A stretch of DNA of 64,000 nucleotides. Source: Gemmatimonadota bacterium. Its GTDB lineage: Bacteria; Gemmatimonadota; Gemmatimonadetes; Gemmatimonadales; GWC2-71-9. A program made the translations under genes and the position numbers. Position 1 is the stretch's first letter, and every line of letters starts with the position of its first letter. The notes below the pieces were generated by a model that saw nothing but the letters and a program-made list of their open reading frames with translations, ran no database searches and was not told where the DNA came from. Where the stretch lies: contig JAOTVV010000001.1 in the NCBI GenBank assembly GCA_029863245.1, positions 1 to 64,000 of the forward strand, read 5' to 3'. Shown here in pieces: positions 44,001 to 51,829 of the stretch.

Positions 44001-44517
44001 CGACTCGCTCCTGCAGGCCCTCAAGGAAATCGAGGTCACTGCGCGGGACATGTTCCTCGAGACCTTCGGCGCCGTCCGGGAGAACTTCCACTCGGTCTTC
44101 AAAACCCTGTTCGAAGGCGGTGAGTGCGATGTCTTCCTGGCCGACCAGGACAACCCGCTTGGAAGCGACATCGTGATCCACGCGGCACCACGAGGAAAAC
44201 GCACGCAACGTATTCACCTCCTCTCCACCGGAGAACGGGCACTGGTTGCCATCTCGCTCCTCTTTGCCATCTACCTGACCAAGCCGGCGCCGTTCTGCCT
44301 CCTGGACGAGGTCGACGCGCCGTTGGACGACGCCAACGTGATGCGGTTCGTTCGTCTGCTCGACAGGTTCAAGAACGACACCCAGTTCATCGTCATCACG
44401 CACAACCCGCGGACGATGCAAGTGGCCGACGCCGTGTACGGGGTGACCATGCAGGAGCCCGGGGTATCGACCATCGTGGGAGTCCGCTTGGGCGAGACCG
44501 AGCAGTCGGTGGCTTGA
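41041..44517 (+). CDS. smc: Chromosome segregation ATPase SMC
   Basis: This 1158-residue protein starts at ATG 41041; the longer frame to 40759 runs through the preceding gene. The N-terminal ATPase half has Walker A GPNGCGKSNI (31-40) and the Q-loop region WVLGEQRARLLRSARM. Two ~300-residue coiled coils rich in Glu/Arg/Ala flank a hinge around 515-640 (AIVGPLSDFLSI to GPLSRRAELDEL). The C-terminal head has the signature LLSTGERALVAISLLFAIYL and Walker B FCLLDEVDAPLDDANVMRF, then the D- and H-loops (VITHNPRTMQVADAVYGV). It condenses and segregates the chromosome with ScpA/ScpB, which are not in this window. It is coupled to the protease gene by TTGA. Confidence 0.97.
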   Translation: MKLTRLELSGFKSFADSVPLDFYEGVTAIVGPNGCGKSNISDAVRWVLGEQRARLLRSARMDEVIFQGSVKRHPINIAEVSLVFDNSEGLLTIPYREVVLTRRLTRTGQSEYLLNQTPVRLRDVADLLQGTGLGSDAGVVMEAQMIDRLLSDRTEERRSLFEEAAGIGLYRNRKESTERRLERTAADLQRLDDVIGEVHTQVRSLARQKGRTERHRTYTMERFAIVMTLARRDLARFEERHANLRSRRDELRTRLPNLRRSLTEAERTREVRAQERSAAEVRRNELERHLGQARVEIERLEGDLKVADERREQATHRREKAVEERGQVEARLAHIERELEAVAAERHAAREARDSVQTELDLRAASEGEARARLTAHREAVRSLEEALQRGTEGIRALQGEHSALERELEDTRQRETELAANTTDMARQMEEARARNAEARDALHARESEEREASADLERARHTVAAAREQEAAIRVDRRELQERMAQQRARREALAELERRREGLAPGVQALLREADRFGAGAIVGPLSDFLSISTGEARLTERLLGDWLQAVLVRDESTVSEIRRWHEATGPGPLVLLPLRPGPSLPSGRAPSRVPFDVAPEAEPWVGAILDGVEAGDAEGSLIRRANGAVFLPGGGVSGPLSRRAELDELARTIADGTRRLDNLTQAMELAAAAHAAAEREIEAATERSGRARAALREAQGAADDAGRSQMRAERAHAEAEQALQRLVQRIEERNRRLHAVVEEVQDGEADRAKNAEQLKAQLSTLLDLESAQEAARERRVQWQVEEVQVSAREQAAAGREERARSALAEATEVISSLRSELANIEHLVESVSSQRREWHDTLAERRVAVEQMQDAAGAAETAATTAHETLVAAEHAVDETRRTVEELGEELHGVELELTEAEGRRQGLIERIEGEWHKPIAELFKEAEEVDGDSDALRAEAVRLAEELERIGPVNLLAVEEHTEELKRAEFLTSQRDDLVAARDSLLQALKEIEVTARDMFLETFGAVRENFHSVFKTLFEGGECDVFLADQDNPLGSDIVIHAAPRGKRTQRIHLLSTGERALVAISLLFAIYLTKPAPFCLLDEVDAPLDDANVMRFVRLLDRFKNDTQFIVITHNPRTMQVADAVYGVTMQEPGVSTIVGVRLGETEQSVA

Positions 44518-46778
44518 GGCGCACACTCCCCGCACTGCTCGCCCTTGCCTGTGTCTCCACCGCGCTGGAGGCACAGGAGCCCACCGTGTCCCGTTCCCTG
44601 TCGCCGCTCGTCGGGCGTGACACGACGGTGGCGGTCTGGTTCTTCGGCACGCGCCACCGCAGCCTGGATGAAGTGGCCCGTGCCGTCGAGCAGCTCGGCG
44701 CGCGCGTCCGGCGTCGGAGCACCTGGCTGCACGCAGTGTCAGCCGACGTGGTGGCGGGTGCCCTGGTTCGCGCGCGATCCCGGCCCGAGTTCCGGCACTT
44801 GCAGCCTGTGGCCCGATTTCGCGGCCGGCCGGAACCCGACGACGAGATCGCGTTCGCCCCCGCAGTCTCGCCGGCCGTGGCGCAAGACAGCGCCTACGGT
44901 CCATCGGCGATGCCGTTTCGGCAACTCAACCTGTTCCCGCTCCACGGGCGCAGCGTGCGCGGGGCGGGCATCACGATCGCGATCCTCGACACCGGGTTCG
45001 AGACCACGCATCCCGCCTTCGCCGGCGTGCGGCTCCTCGCGCAATACGATTTTGTGTTCAACGACTCGGTGGTGCGGAACGAGACGGTCGATACCCCCAC
45101 GGCCTCCCGCCACGGCACGGAGGTCTGGTCGCTGTTGGCTGCCAACCTGCCTGGCCAGATCGTGGGGGTGGCGCGCGATGCCGACTACCTGCTCGCCAAG
45201 ACCGAGGATATCCGGTCAGAGACGCGCGTGGAGGAGGACAACTTCGTGGCGGCCGTGGAGTGGGCGGACTCGCTCGGCGCCCACGTGCTTTCATCGAGTC
45301 TCGGCTACCTCGTGTTCGACAGCGGATTCAGCTATGCGCCCGGCGATATGAACGGTGACGTGGCCGTGACCACGGTGATCGCCGATTCCGCCGTCGCGCG
45401 CGGGATCGCGGTGGTCACGGCCGCCGGCAACGGCGGCCCGGGGTTTCGAACCCTCATCACTCCTGCCGACGGCGACTCGGTACTGGCCGCGGGCGCCGAA
45501 GACTCGCTCGGGACGCTGGTGGGATTCAGCTCCCGTGGCCCGACCGCCGACGGGCGTCTCAAACCCGACTTCACGGCGCCGGGATTCGCCGTGTTCGTGG
45601 TCAATCCCGTGGAGCCCACGGGCTTCTCGCGGGTTGCCGGCACATCCTTCGCCACGCCGCTCCTCGCAGGTTCCGTAGCGCTGCTGCGGGAGCTGCACCC
45701 GACCTTTACCCCAATCGATATCCGGGCCGCTCTGCGACGCTACGCCACCAACGCGACCAACCCGGATTCGAGTCGAGGATGGGGTCGGCCAGACGCCACG
45801 CTTTCGGCGTTCTTCCCGCGCGGTGTGGAGCTCGCGTCGCCCGCCGATTCGCTGACGAGCGTGACACCGGTCTTCGGCTGGACGGTGCCAGATCTCCCGG
45901 TGGTGGCGGCTCCCGTGACGTACCGGCTCCGGATTGCTCGCGATACGGCGTTCGCGAACGTGATCCTCGACACGCTCACATCGTCCACGACGCTGACACT
46001 CCAGACACCACTCCCTCCCGGCACCCCACTGACCTACCGCGTCACGGCAACCGTGGCCGATTCCTTTTCAGTTGCGAGCACGCGGAGCCCGCTACTGGCG
46101 TCGCCGGAGTGGGTGACGCTCTTGGCACCGGACAGCCCGGCTGGTGTCAGCGTCCTGGAGCTCCGACCCACCTTTCGGTGGTCGTCCCCGACGGTGACCG
46201 ACCCGCCCGGTCCCTTCACGTACGATGTCCGGGTCGTGCGGGCCGACGACGGCAGTATCGAGATCGACGAGCCCGGCTTGACCGTCCGGCAATTCGTTCC
46301 CGACCGCGATCTCGATCGGAACACACCGTACCGCTGGTCGGTCACGGCCCGCCTCGGGAGTGACAGCGCCGTGGTCGGCAGTCAGGGAACCTTTGTGATC
46401 CTCGACGACTCCGCGCCGCTGGCGACACTGCTCTTCCAAAACTTCCCCAACCCGTTCCCAAATCGACAGGTCGGGAGCACGACCACGTGCATCTGGTTCG
46501 ACTTGGCCGATGCCGGCGAGGTGCGGCTCGACATCCTCGACATCCGCGGGCACGTAGTACGCCGCATGGTACCCGGCACCCAGTTAGCGAACATCCTCCA
46601 ACCGGGCCGCTATGGCCGGTCCGCTGGCGGCGCTCCATCGAGTTGTGACCCACGGCTGGAGTGGGACGGGACCGCGGGCGACGGATCGATCGTGCCGCGC
46701 GGGATCTATGTCGCACGACTGGTGACGCCGACTGGGACCTTCACTCGGCGGATCGTGTTCATGGGCGCCGGCTTCTGA
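44514..46778 (+). CDS. Secreted subtilisin-like (S8) protease with FlgD-like C-terminal domain
   Basis: The protein has 754 residues from TTG 44514, which overlaps the smc stop (TTGA) and gives a good signal peptide (RRTLPALLALACVSTALEAQ). A propeptide-like region runs to ~130. Catalytic triad: Asp in TIAILDTGFE, His in ASRHGTEVWSLLA, Ser in AGTSFATPLLAGSVALL; the oxyanion Asn is in VTAAGNGGPG. Two fibronectin/Ig-like beta domains follow (ELASPADSLTSVTPVFGWTV; LAPDSPAGVSVLELRPTFRW). The tail (LFQNFPNPFPN, RLDILDIRGHVVRRM, LEWDGTAGDGSIVPRGIYVARL) is the FlgD-Ig/type-A sorting-like module. It should be exported to the surface or medium to degrade proteins. Confidence 0.92.
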   Translation: MRRTLPALLALACVSTALEAQEPTVSRSLSPLVGRDTTVAVWFFGTRHRSLDEVARAVEQLGARVRRRSTWLHAVSADVVAGALVRARSRPEFRHLQPVARFRGRPEPDDEIAFAPAVSPAVAQDSAYGPSAMPFRQLNLFPLHGRSVRGAGITIAILDTGFETTHPAFAGVRLLAQYDFVFNDSVVRNETVDTPTASRHGTEVWSLLAANLPGQIVGVARDADYLLAKTEDIRSETRVEEDNFVAAVEWADSLGAHVLSSSLGYLVFDSGFSYAPGDMNGDVAVTTVIADSAVARGIAVVTAAGNGGPGFRTLITPADGDSVLAAGAEDSLGTLVGFSSRGPTADGRLKPDFTAPGFAVFVVNPVEPTGFSRVAGTSFATPLLAGSVALLRELHPTFTPIDIRAALRRYATNATNPDSSRGWGRPDATLSAFFPRGVELASPADSLTSVTPVFGWTVPDLPVVAAPVTYRLRIARDTAFANVILDTLTSSTTLTLQTPLPPGTPLTYRVTATVADSFSVASTRSPLLASPEWVTLLAPDSPAGVSVLELRPTFRWSSPTVTDPPGPFTYDVRVVRADDGSIEIDEPGLTVRQFVPDRDLDRNTPYRWSVTARLGSDSAVVGSQGTFVILDDSAPLATLLFQNFPNPFPNRQVGSTTTCIWFDLADAGEVRLDILDIRGHVVRRMVPGTQLANILQPGRYGRSAGGAPSSCDPRLEWDGTAGDGSIVPRGIYVARLVTPTGTFTRRIVFMGAGF

Positions 46779-46779
46779 G

Positions 46780-47565
46780 ATGCGGCTGGCGGTCCTTGGC
46801 TCGGGCACGGTGGCACCATCGAGCGAGCGCACCGCACCGGCGTACTGGCTCGAGGCAGACGGCGTGCGGCTCCTTCTGGACTGTGGCGCGGGCACGCTCC
46901 ACCGCGCCGCGACGTTCGGGGTCCCGTGGGCGGACGTCACCCACATTGCGATTACGCATTTCCACATCGACCATTGGGGCGAACTGCCGCACTTCCTGTT
47001 CGCCCTGCGATGGGGAGTGGAGCCACTCCGGCGCGACCCCTTGGTGATTCTGGGTCCGCGCGGGATCGGGTCGCGGCTTGCGCACCTCACCGAAGCCTAC
47101 GGCGAGTGGGTGCTCCATCCGGAGTTCCCCCTCGAGGTGGTCGAGCTCGACGCTGGCACGGAACGGCCGCTCGCGGACGGCGTGGTGATCGAGACGCATC
47201 CCACCCCACATACGGCGGAGAGCCTCGCGTACGCCGTGCGAACGGAGACCGGCCGGCTGGTGTATACGGGGGACACGGGCTATTCGGAGACCTTGGCAGC
47301 CTGGGCGACGGGGTGCGACCTGCTACTGTGCGAGTGCTCACTGCCCGAGGAGCGAGCGATGGACCAGCATCTGACCCCGGCGGGGGCGGCCCGGCTGGCT
47401 CGGACAGCCGGTGCCACACGCCTCGTGCTCACGCACGTCTATCCCGTATTCGGGGGCCGCGACCCGGCCACGCTCGTTGCCGGTGAGTTCGAGGGAACGG
47501 TGGTGACCGCGCGCGACGGTGACCGGTTTACCGTCACGCGCGCCTACGGAGTGAAACACCCATGA
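46780..47565 (+). CDS. Metallo-beta-lactamase-fold hydrolase, RNase Z-like
   Basis: The protein has 261 residues. The metal-binding motif HFHIDHWGELPHFLF matches HxHxDH; further ligands are the His in THPTPHTAESLAYAV, the Asp in VYTGDTGYSE, and LVLTHVYPVF near the end. The N-terminus MRLAVLGSGTVAPSSERTAPAYWLE is typical of RNase Z/ElaC-like proteins that cut tRNA 3' trailers or act as phosphodiesterases. It lacks the RNase Z exosite arm, so a general MBL hydrolase is the safer name. The start lies 1 nt after the protease stop and the stop overlaps lolA. Confidence 0.85.
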   Translation: MRLAVLGSGTVAPSSERTAPAYWLEADGVRLLLDCGAGTLHRAATFGVPWADVTHIAITHFHIDHWGELPHFLFALRWGVEPLRRDPLVILGPRGIGSRLAHLTEAYGEWVLHPEFPLEVVELDAGTERPLADGVVIETHPTPHTAESLAYAVRTETGRLVYTGDTGYSETLAAWATGCDLLLCECSLPEERAMDQHLTPAGAARLARTAGATRLVLTHVYPVFGGRDPATLVAGEFEGTVVTARDGDRFTVTRAYGVKHP

Positions 47566-48206
47566 TGCGATACCTCGTCCTCGCTGTGTGCTTGTGGGTC
47601 CCACCCGCGACCGCGCAACAGATCGACACGGCACTCCGGCATGCGGAGGACGCGTATCGCCGCATCACGACGCTCCGCGCCGAGTTCACCCAGACGCTCG
47701 TCAATCCCATGCTGGGGGGACCCGAGGAATCACAGGGGACGCTCTTTCTCGAGCCGCCGAACCGCTTTGCCATGCGCTTCACGAGCCCCGACGGCGACCG
47801 GATTGTGGCTGACGGGACGTGGCTCTGGTTGTATGCGCCCAGCTCCGTACCCGATCAGGTGATCCGTCAGCCCGTTCCGCGTGGAGGAATGGCGTCCCCG
47901 AACCTCATGGGACAGTTCGTCGATCGCCCGCTCGAGCGCTACGACGCGGAGTATCTCGGGGTGGACAGCGTCGGTGGTGTCGAGGTCGATCGCATCCGAC
48001 TCACGCCGAAGGTCGGCGGACTCGGCTTCCGCCGTGCCGAAATCGCGGTCGATCGCGCCGACGGATTGCTGCGCCGCATGGTCGTGACCGAGGAATCCGG
48101 ACAGCGGCGCACCCTCGTGTTTCGCAATATCCGCACGGGCGTGAGCATTCCTCCGACTGAGTTTCGGTTCGAGGTGCCGCGAGGCACCAGGGTTGTTGGG
48201 GGGTAG
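47562..48206 (+). CDS. lolA: Outer-membrane lipoprotein carrier LolA
   Basis: This 214-residue periplasmic chaperone has a signal peptide (MMRYLVLAVCLWVPPATAQ). It carries lipoproteins from LolCDE to the outer membrane. Family features are the N-terminal helix HAEDAYRRITTLRAEFTQTL, GTLFLEPPNRFAMRFTSPDGDRIVADGTWLWLY (in pieces), and the C-terminal LVFRNIRTGVSIPPTEFRFEVPRGTRVV, a typical LolA end. ATGA overlap (47562-47565) ties it to the MBL gene. Its presence indicates that lipoproteins are sorted to an outer membrane. Confidence 0.93.
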   Translation: MMRYLVLAVCLWVPPATAQQIDTALRHAEDAYRRITTLRAEFTQTLVNPMLGGPEESQGTLFLEPPNRFAMRFTSPDGDRIVADGTWLWLYAPSSVPDQVIRQPVPRGGMASPNLMGQFVDRPLERYDAEYLGVDSVGGVEVDRIRLTPKVGGLGFRRAEIAVDRADGLLRRMVVTEESGQRRTLVFRNIRTGVSIPPTEFRFEVPRGTRVVGG

Positions 48207-48214
48207 GAAACACT

Positions 48215-48246
48215 CGGGGCGGACGCCCTGTCGGCCGCCCGCCCCG
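48215..48246. terminator. Bidirectional hairpin between lolA and ctpA
   Basis: CGGGGCGG (48215-48222) pairs with CCGCCCCG (48239-48246) around a short GC-rich loop in the gap between the convergent lolA and ctpA genes. No T-tract is present on either side. Confidence 0.5.
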
Positions 48247-48268
48247 TGCGCTCGTCGCCGCGACGACG

Positions 48269-49894
48269 CTAGCTGCCCTTCCGGCTCAACTCCACCTTCT
48301 CGCGTTCGGCGAGGGCGATCAGCTCCGGCATGGTCTGCGCCTCCTTGAGCATCGCCACGGCCTTCTGCACTTGCGGATCGTCGCGAAGGCGGCGCTGGCT
48401 CTCTGACGCGCGGCCGAACACGTACCGCTGCAGCTCGTAGCTGAGCTCCTGGTCGATGAGGTCGCTCGCCCCTGCCGCAACACCGGCAGAGAGGCTGATA
48501 TCGCGCCCGCTGAGCCGCCGCAGGAATTCCTGGCGCATGGCGGGCGAGACCCGGAAGCGCTCGTCCTTGATCGCGCCCGACGCTTTCAGCTCCAGCGCAT
48601 ACGACGTCATCACGTCTCGATAGACAGGGAGCTTCGCGCCGAGTGCCCGGACAAAATCCTTCTCGGTATCGAGCAGCGTGTCGGGGTACACCGTCAGGTC
48701 GGGGCGGATGCCGCCGCCGCCGCGCATGGGTCGACCGGCATCGGTCCGGAACATCTCCATCGTGTCTGGTTCGACTGCGGCTTCCTCCGTACTGTCGGCC
48801 GCCGCGACCATCACCTCCGACTGGTGATCGATCCGTTGGATTGTCCGGCCGCTAGGGGTAAACCACCGAGCGGTCGTGAGCCGGAGCGCCTCGGTCCGCC
48901 CGAGTCGGAAGACCGTCTGGACCAGTCCCTTCCCGAAGGTGGAGGTCCCCAGCAGTAGGGCGCGATCGTGGTCTTGCAGCGCGCCGGCGATGATCTCGGC
49001 GGCACTGGCGGTCCCGCCGTTGGTCAGCACAACGATCGGCATGTCAGGCCAGCGTTGCGGGCTTCGGGCGGTGAACGACTCGGTGGTGCCGCGCGCGCGG
49101 CCGCGGGTTTGCACAACGGCGGCCCCGGGATCGAGGAACAGGTCCGAGACCTCGACACCCTGATCGAGCAGGCCGCCGGGGTTGGAGCGCAGATCCAACA
49201 CGAGGGAGCGCGCGCCCTTGGACCGCAGATCCTCGAGGGCTTCGACCAACTCACCCGCGAGCTTCTCCGAGATGCTCGACTGCACCAGCGACAGGTATCC
49301 GACGTCGCCCTGGAGCACGGTGGCGAGTTGGATGGCCTTGATGTGGATGATCGCCCGCTCGATGGAGAGATCCATCGGCTCGGGCATACCGGGTCGGGCC
49401 ACCGAGATCGTGACCGAGCTGCCCGGCTCGCCCCGCAGCTCGGCGACCGCCTTGTCGGACTTCCAGCCGAAGGTGGAGCGCCCGTCCACCGCGACGATCC
49501 GGTCACCAGTCTCGAGCCCCGCGTCGGCCGCCGGCGTTTCAGCAATCGGGGCAATGATGGTGATCCATCCGTCCCGCACGTCGATGCGGATGCCGAGGCC
49601 ACCGTAGTTACCGGTCGTGCTCTCGGTGAGCTCCTCGAAGTCCTCCCGCCGGAGGAACCGGGCATACGGATCGTTCAGCTGATCGAGCAACCCGTCGATG
49701 GCCTTGTCGTACAGCTCCGCCTCGGACATCGAGTCGACGCTGTAGTCAGCCACATATCCCAGGACGTCGTCGAACAGCCTCGCCTGTTGATAGACGTTGC
49801 CTGCGCGCTGCGTTCCCCGCTGTAACAACCACCCGCCCGAGACAAACGACACGAAACCCACCAGGGCGAGTACCAGCAACCGCTGACCTCTCAT
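48269..49894 (-). CDS. ctpA: C-terminal processing (S41) peptidase
   Basis: This 541-residue protein starts at ATG 49894, preceded by GGAGG 6 nt upstream. It has an N-terminal signal anchor (LLVLALVGFVSFVSGGWLL), a leading helical region with YARFLRREDFEELTEST, and a PDZ domain (GGLGIRIDVRDGWITIIAPI, AGLETGDRIVAVDG). The S41 core carries SLVLDLRSNPGGLLDQG, catalytic Ser in TNGGTASAAEII and catalytic Lys in STFGKGLVQT. The final ~120 residues are helical (QEFLRRLSGRDI, LIDQELSYELQRYVFG). Such proteases trim or degrade periplasmic proteins from the C-terminus. It is downstream of tmk by 69 bp. Confidence 0.95.
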   Translation of the reverse strand: MRGQRLLVLALVGFVSFVSGGWLLQRGTQRAGNVYQQARLFDDVLGYVADYSVDSMSEAELYDKAIDGLLDQLNDPYARFLRREDFEELTESTTGNYGGLGIRIDVRDGWITIIAPIAETPAADAGLETGDRIVAVDGRSTFGWKSDKAVAELRGEPGSSVTISVARPGMPEPMDLSIERAIIHIKAIQLATVLQGDVGYLSLVQSSISEKLAGELVEALEDLRSKGARSLVLDLRSNPGGLLDQGVEVSDLFLDPGAAVVQTRGRARGTTESFTARSPQRWPDMPIVVLTNGGTASAAEIIAGALQDHDRALLLGTSTFGKGLVQTVFRLGRTEALRLTTARWFTPSGRTIQRIDHQSEVMVAAADSTEEAAVEPDTMEMFRTDAGRPMRGGGGIRPDLTVYPDTLLDTEKDFVRALGAKLPVYRDVMTSYALELKASGAIKDERFRVSPAMRQEFLRRLSGRDISLSAGVAAGASDLIDQELSYELQRYVFGRASESQRRLRDDPQVQKAVAMLKEAQTMPELIALAEREKVELSRKGS

Positions 49895-49963
49895 TCACGA
49901 CCTCCGAGACCGTTCATTCGACGTCTTCCCGTCCCGCACACTCCGTTGAAACCCCGCCCTCGC

Positions 49964-50602
49964 TCACTTCGTTCCTCCGAGCCGTGCCTGCACGGCCCGC
50001 CACGCGGCCGCTGCGACCGTCTCTGGCGGCTCTGTGGCATCGAGGTGCACGACCCCTTCCCCCGAAGCCTCGCGAAATGCCTGGGCCACCCGCTCGTGCA
50101 TGGCCGGGTCTGCCCGTTCCATTCGGTCCGGCCGCTTTCCCTGGCGGGCCTGCCGGGCCCGGGCATCGGCCGACGCCAAGTCGAGCACGAACGTAAGATC
50201 GGGCCGGAGCCCACCCGTTGCCAAGCGGTTGGCCGCCAGCACCGCGTCGGCTGGAAGGCCACGTCCGGCAACTTGGTACGCGCGCGTCGACAAGTCGTAC
50301 CGATCGCTGATGACGACGGTATCGCCCCCGGCCAGCGTCGGCCCCAGCACCTTGGCCACCAGTTCGGCACGCGCGACCAAAATCAGGAACAACTCCGCAG
50401 CTGGCGTCCAGTCGCGCAACGGGTCCAGCACCAGTGCTCGCGCAGCTTCGGCGGTGTCCGTCCCCCCGGGCTCGCGCACGACCAGCACGGTGCGACCCAC
50501 CTGACGGAGGTGCTCCGCCAGTCGCTCGACCAGCGTGCTCTTGCCGGCCCCGTCCGGACCCTCGACCGCGATGAAGAGCCCCGGCATCGATCGTGCCGCC
50601 AC
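49964..50602 (-). CDS. tmk: Thymidylate kinase
   Basis: The protein has 212 residues (GTG 50602; an in-frame ATG five codons later gives MPGLFIAVEG, which also fits the family). It phosphorylates dTMP to dTDP. P-loop EGPDGAGKST, the DR(Y/H) motif in VISDRYDLSTRAYQ, VREPGGTD and the LID segment QARQGKRPDRME are all present. The GTG lies directly after the YlbF stop, so the two genes abut. Confidence 0.95.
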   Translation of the reverse strand: MAARSMPGLFIAVEGPDGAGKSTLVERLAEHLRQVGRTVLVVREPGGTDTAEAARALVLDPLRDWTPAAELFLILVARAELVAKVLGPTLAGGDTVVISDRYDLSTRAYQVAGRGLPADAVLAANRLATGGLRPDLTFVLDLASADARARQARQGKRPDRMERADPAMHERVAQAFREASGEGVVHLDATEPPETVAAAAWRAVQARLGGTK

Positions 50603-50962
50603 CTAGCCCAGCGTGATGATGCGGCTCTGCCCGCCAGCGCGCATCCCTTCCATGATCTGCTCCTGCGCTCGGAGCATCACCTTGTCGAAGTTCGACTGGG
50701 CCGCCACCAATCGTTGGTATGCCGGCGTCGCCTGCACCGTGCTGAACAGACGCTCATAGGCATCCGCGTCTTCCTGAGACGGCTCCTGGCCGCTCGCGAC
50801 GCGTTGTTCCAACTGCGCGGCGAGCCCATCCAGCTGCCGTAATTGGTCCACCAGGTCTTTGTCGGAGGAGATGGCCTCGCGGGCCCGCTGAAGCGCCTGA
50901 TACTCCTCGCCCTGGCCGAGGAGTCTGCCGAGCTGCTGTGCGGTTTCGTCGATCACGATCAC
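50603..50962 (-). CDS. YlbF/YmcA-family helical protein
   Basis: The protein has 119 residues from a GTG that overlaps the prmC stop (GTGA). It is entirely helical, with ETAQQLGRLLGQGEEYQALQRAREAISSD, a central GLAAQLEQRVASGQ and QATPAYQRLVAAQSNFDKVM, which match the YlbF/YmcA (DUF964) pattern. In Bacillus, YlbF and YmcA work with YaaT to control RNase Y and development. Here it lies in a Gram-negative-type operon between prmC and tmk and probably plays an RNA-turnover or assembly role; that is inference. Confidence 0.78.
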   Translation of the reverse strand: MIVIDETAQQLGRLLGQGEEYQALQRAREAISSDKDLVDQLRQLDGLAAQLEQRVASGQEPSQEDADAYERLFSTVQATPAYQRLVAAQSNFDKVMLRAQEQIMEGMRAGGQSRIITLG

Positions 50963-51816
50963 TCCTTGGTAGTCAGTAGGTAGCGGCTACGACCGAACAG
51001 ATCCCGATGGATCCGGCTATGCGTCCAGCCGGCTCGCTCGGCCAGGGTCCGGACGCGATCGGCTCGCCGGGAATCTACTTCGACCGCCAGGAGACCGCCG
51101 TCGATCAGGTAGTCTCCGGCGGCCTCCAGGAGGCGTCCGGTGTGCGCGAGCCCGTCGTCTCCGCTCACGAGCGCCCCCATGGGCTCGTGCTCGCGGACCG
51201 ACGCGGGAAGGGCCATCGCCTCCGGCTCCGAGACGTACGGTGGGTTCGAGACGATCGTCCCGAACCTCTCCCCCTCCAACGGTACCAGCAGATCGCCGCA
51301 CCGAAGATCGATCGGGGTCGCCGGTGCAATACGACGCACGTTGTCCCGGGCCACCGTCAACGCATCGGCCGACGCATCGGTCGCCACGATCCGCTCGAAC
51401 GCCCCTTCGACGGCCAGACTCAGCGCGATGCACCCGCTCCCCGTCCCAATGTCGGCGGCCGCGCCCCACGAACCCCCACCCCATCGGGCGCGCATCCGCT
51501 CGAGCACGAGTTCCACGAGGCCCTCGGTTTCGGGTCGCGGGATGAGCACCCGGGAGTTCACACCGACGTCGAGCGTCCGGAATCCGGCAGCACCCACCAC
51601 GTAGGCCAGAGGCTCGCCGGCCGCGCGGCGCTCGACCGCGTCCGCATAGTGCATGGCCTGATGGTGGGGCACTTCCCGGTCTTGCTCCAGCCAGACTTCC
51701 CCCACGGACTGCCCGTGGAGCCCAGCCCACAGGAGCCCGGCCTCGTGCCGGGGGTCGTCGCACCCTGCCGCAGCGAGCCGTGTGGCTCCCGTCCCGATCA
51801 CATCGGCGACCGTCAC
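50959..51816 (-). CDS. prmC: Release factor glutamine methyltransferase PrmC
   Basis: The protein has 285 residues from GTG 51816, just after the prfA stop; the frame is open to 51897 but that part overlaps prfA. PrmC methylates the Gln of the GGQ motif in release factors RF1 and RF2. The methyltransferase core shows SRVLIPRPETEGLVELVLE, DIGTGSGCIALSLA (SAM loop) and IVSNPPYVSEPEAMAL (catalytic NPPY). The N-terminal helical domain with GEPLAYVVGAAGF is standard. It sits next to prfA, its substrate, the usual arrangement. Confidence 0.95.
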   Translation of the reverse strand: MTVADVIGTGATRLAAAGCDDPRHEAGLLWAGLHGQSVGEVWLEQDREVPHHQAMHYADAVERRAAGEPLAYVVGAAGFRTLDVGVNSRVLIPRPETEGLVELVLERMRARWGGGSWGAAADIGTGSGCIALSLAVEGAFERIVATDASADALTVARDNVRRIAPATPIDLRCGDLLVPLEGERFGTIVSNPPYVSEPEAMALPASVREHEPMGALVSGDDGLAHTGRLLEAAGDYLIDGGLLAVEVDSRRADRVRTLAERAGWTHSRIHRDLFGRSRYLLTTKE

Positions 51817-51829
51817 TCCCGGCCGGACG

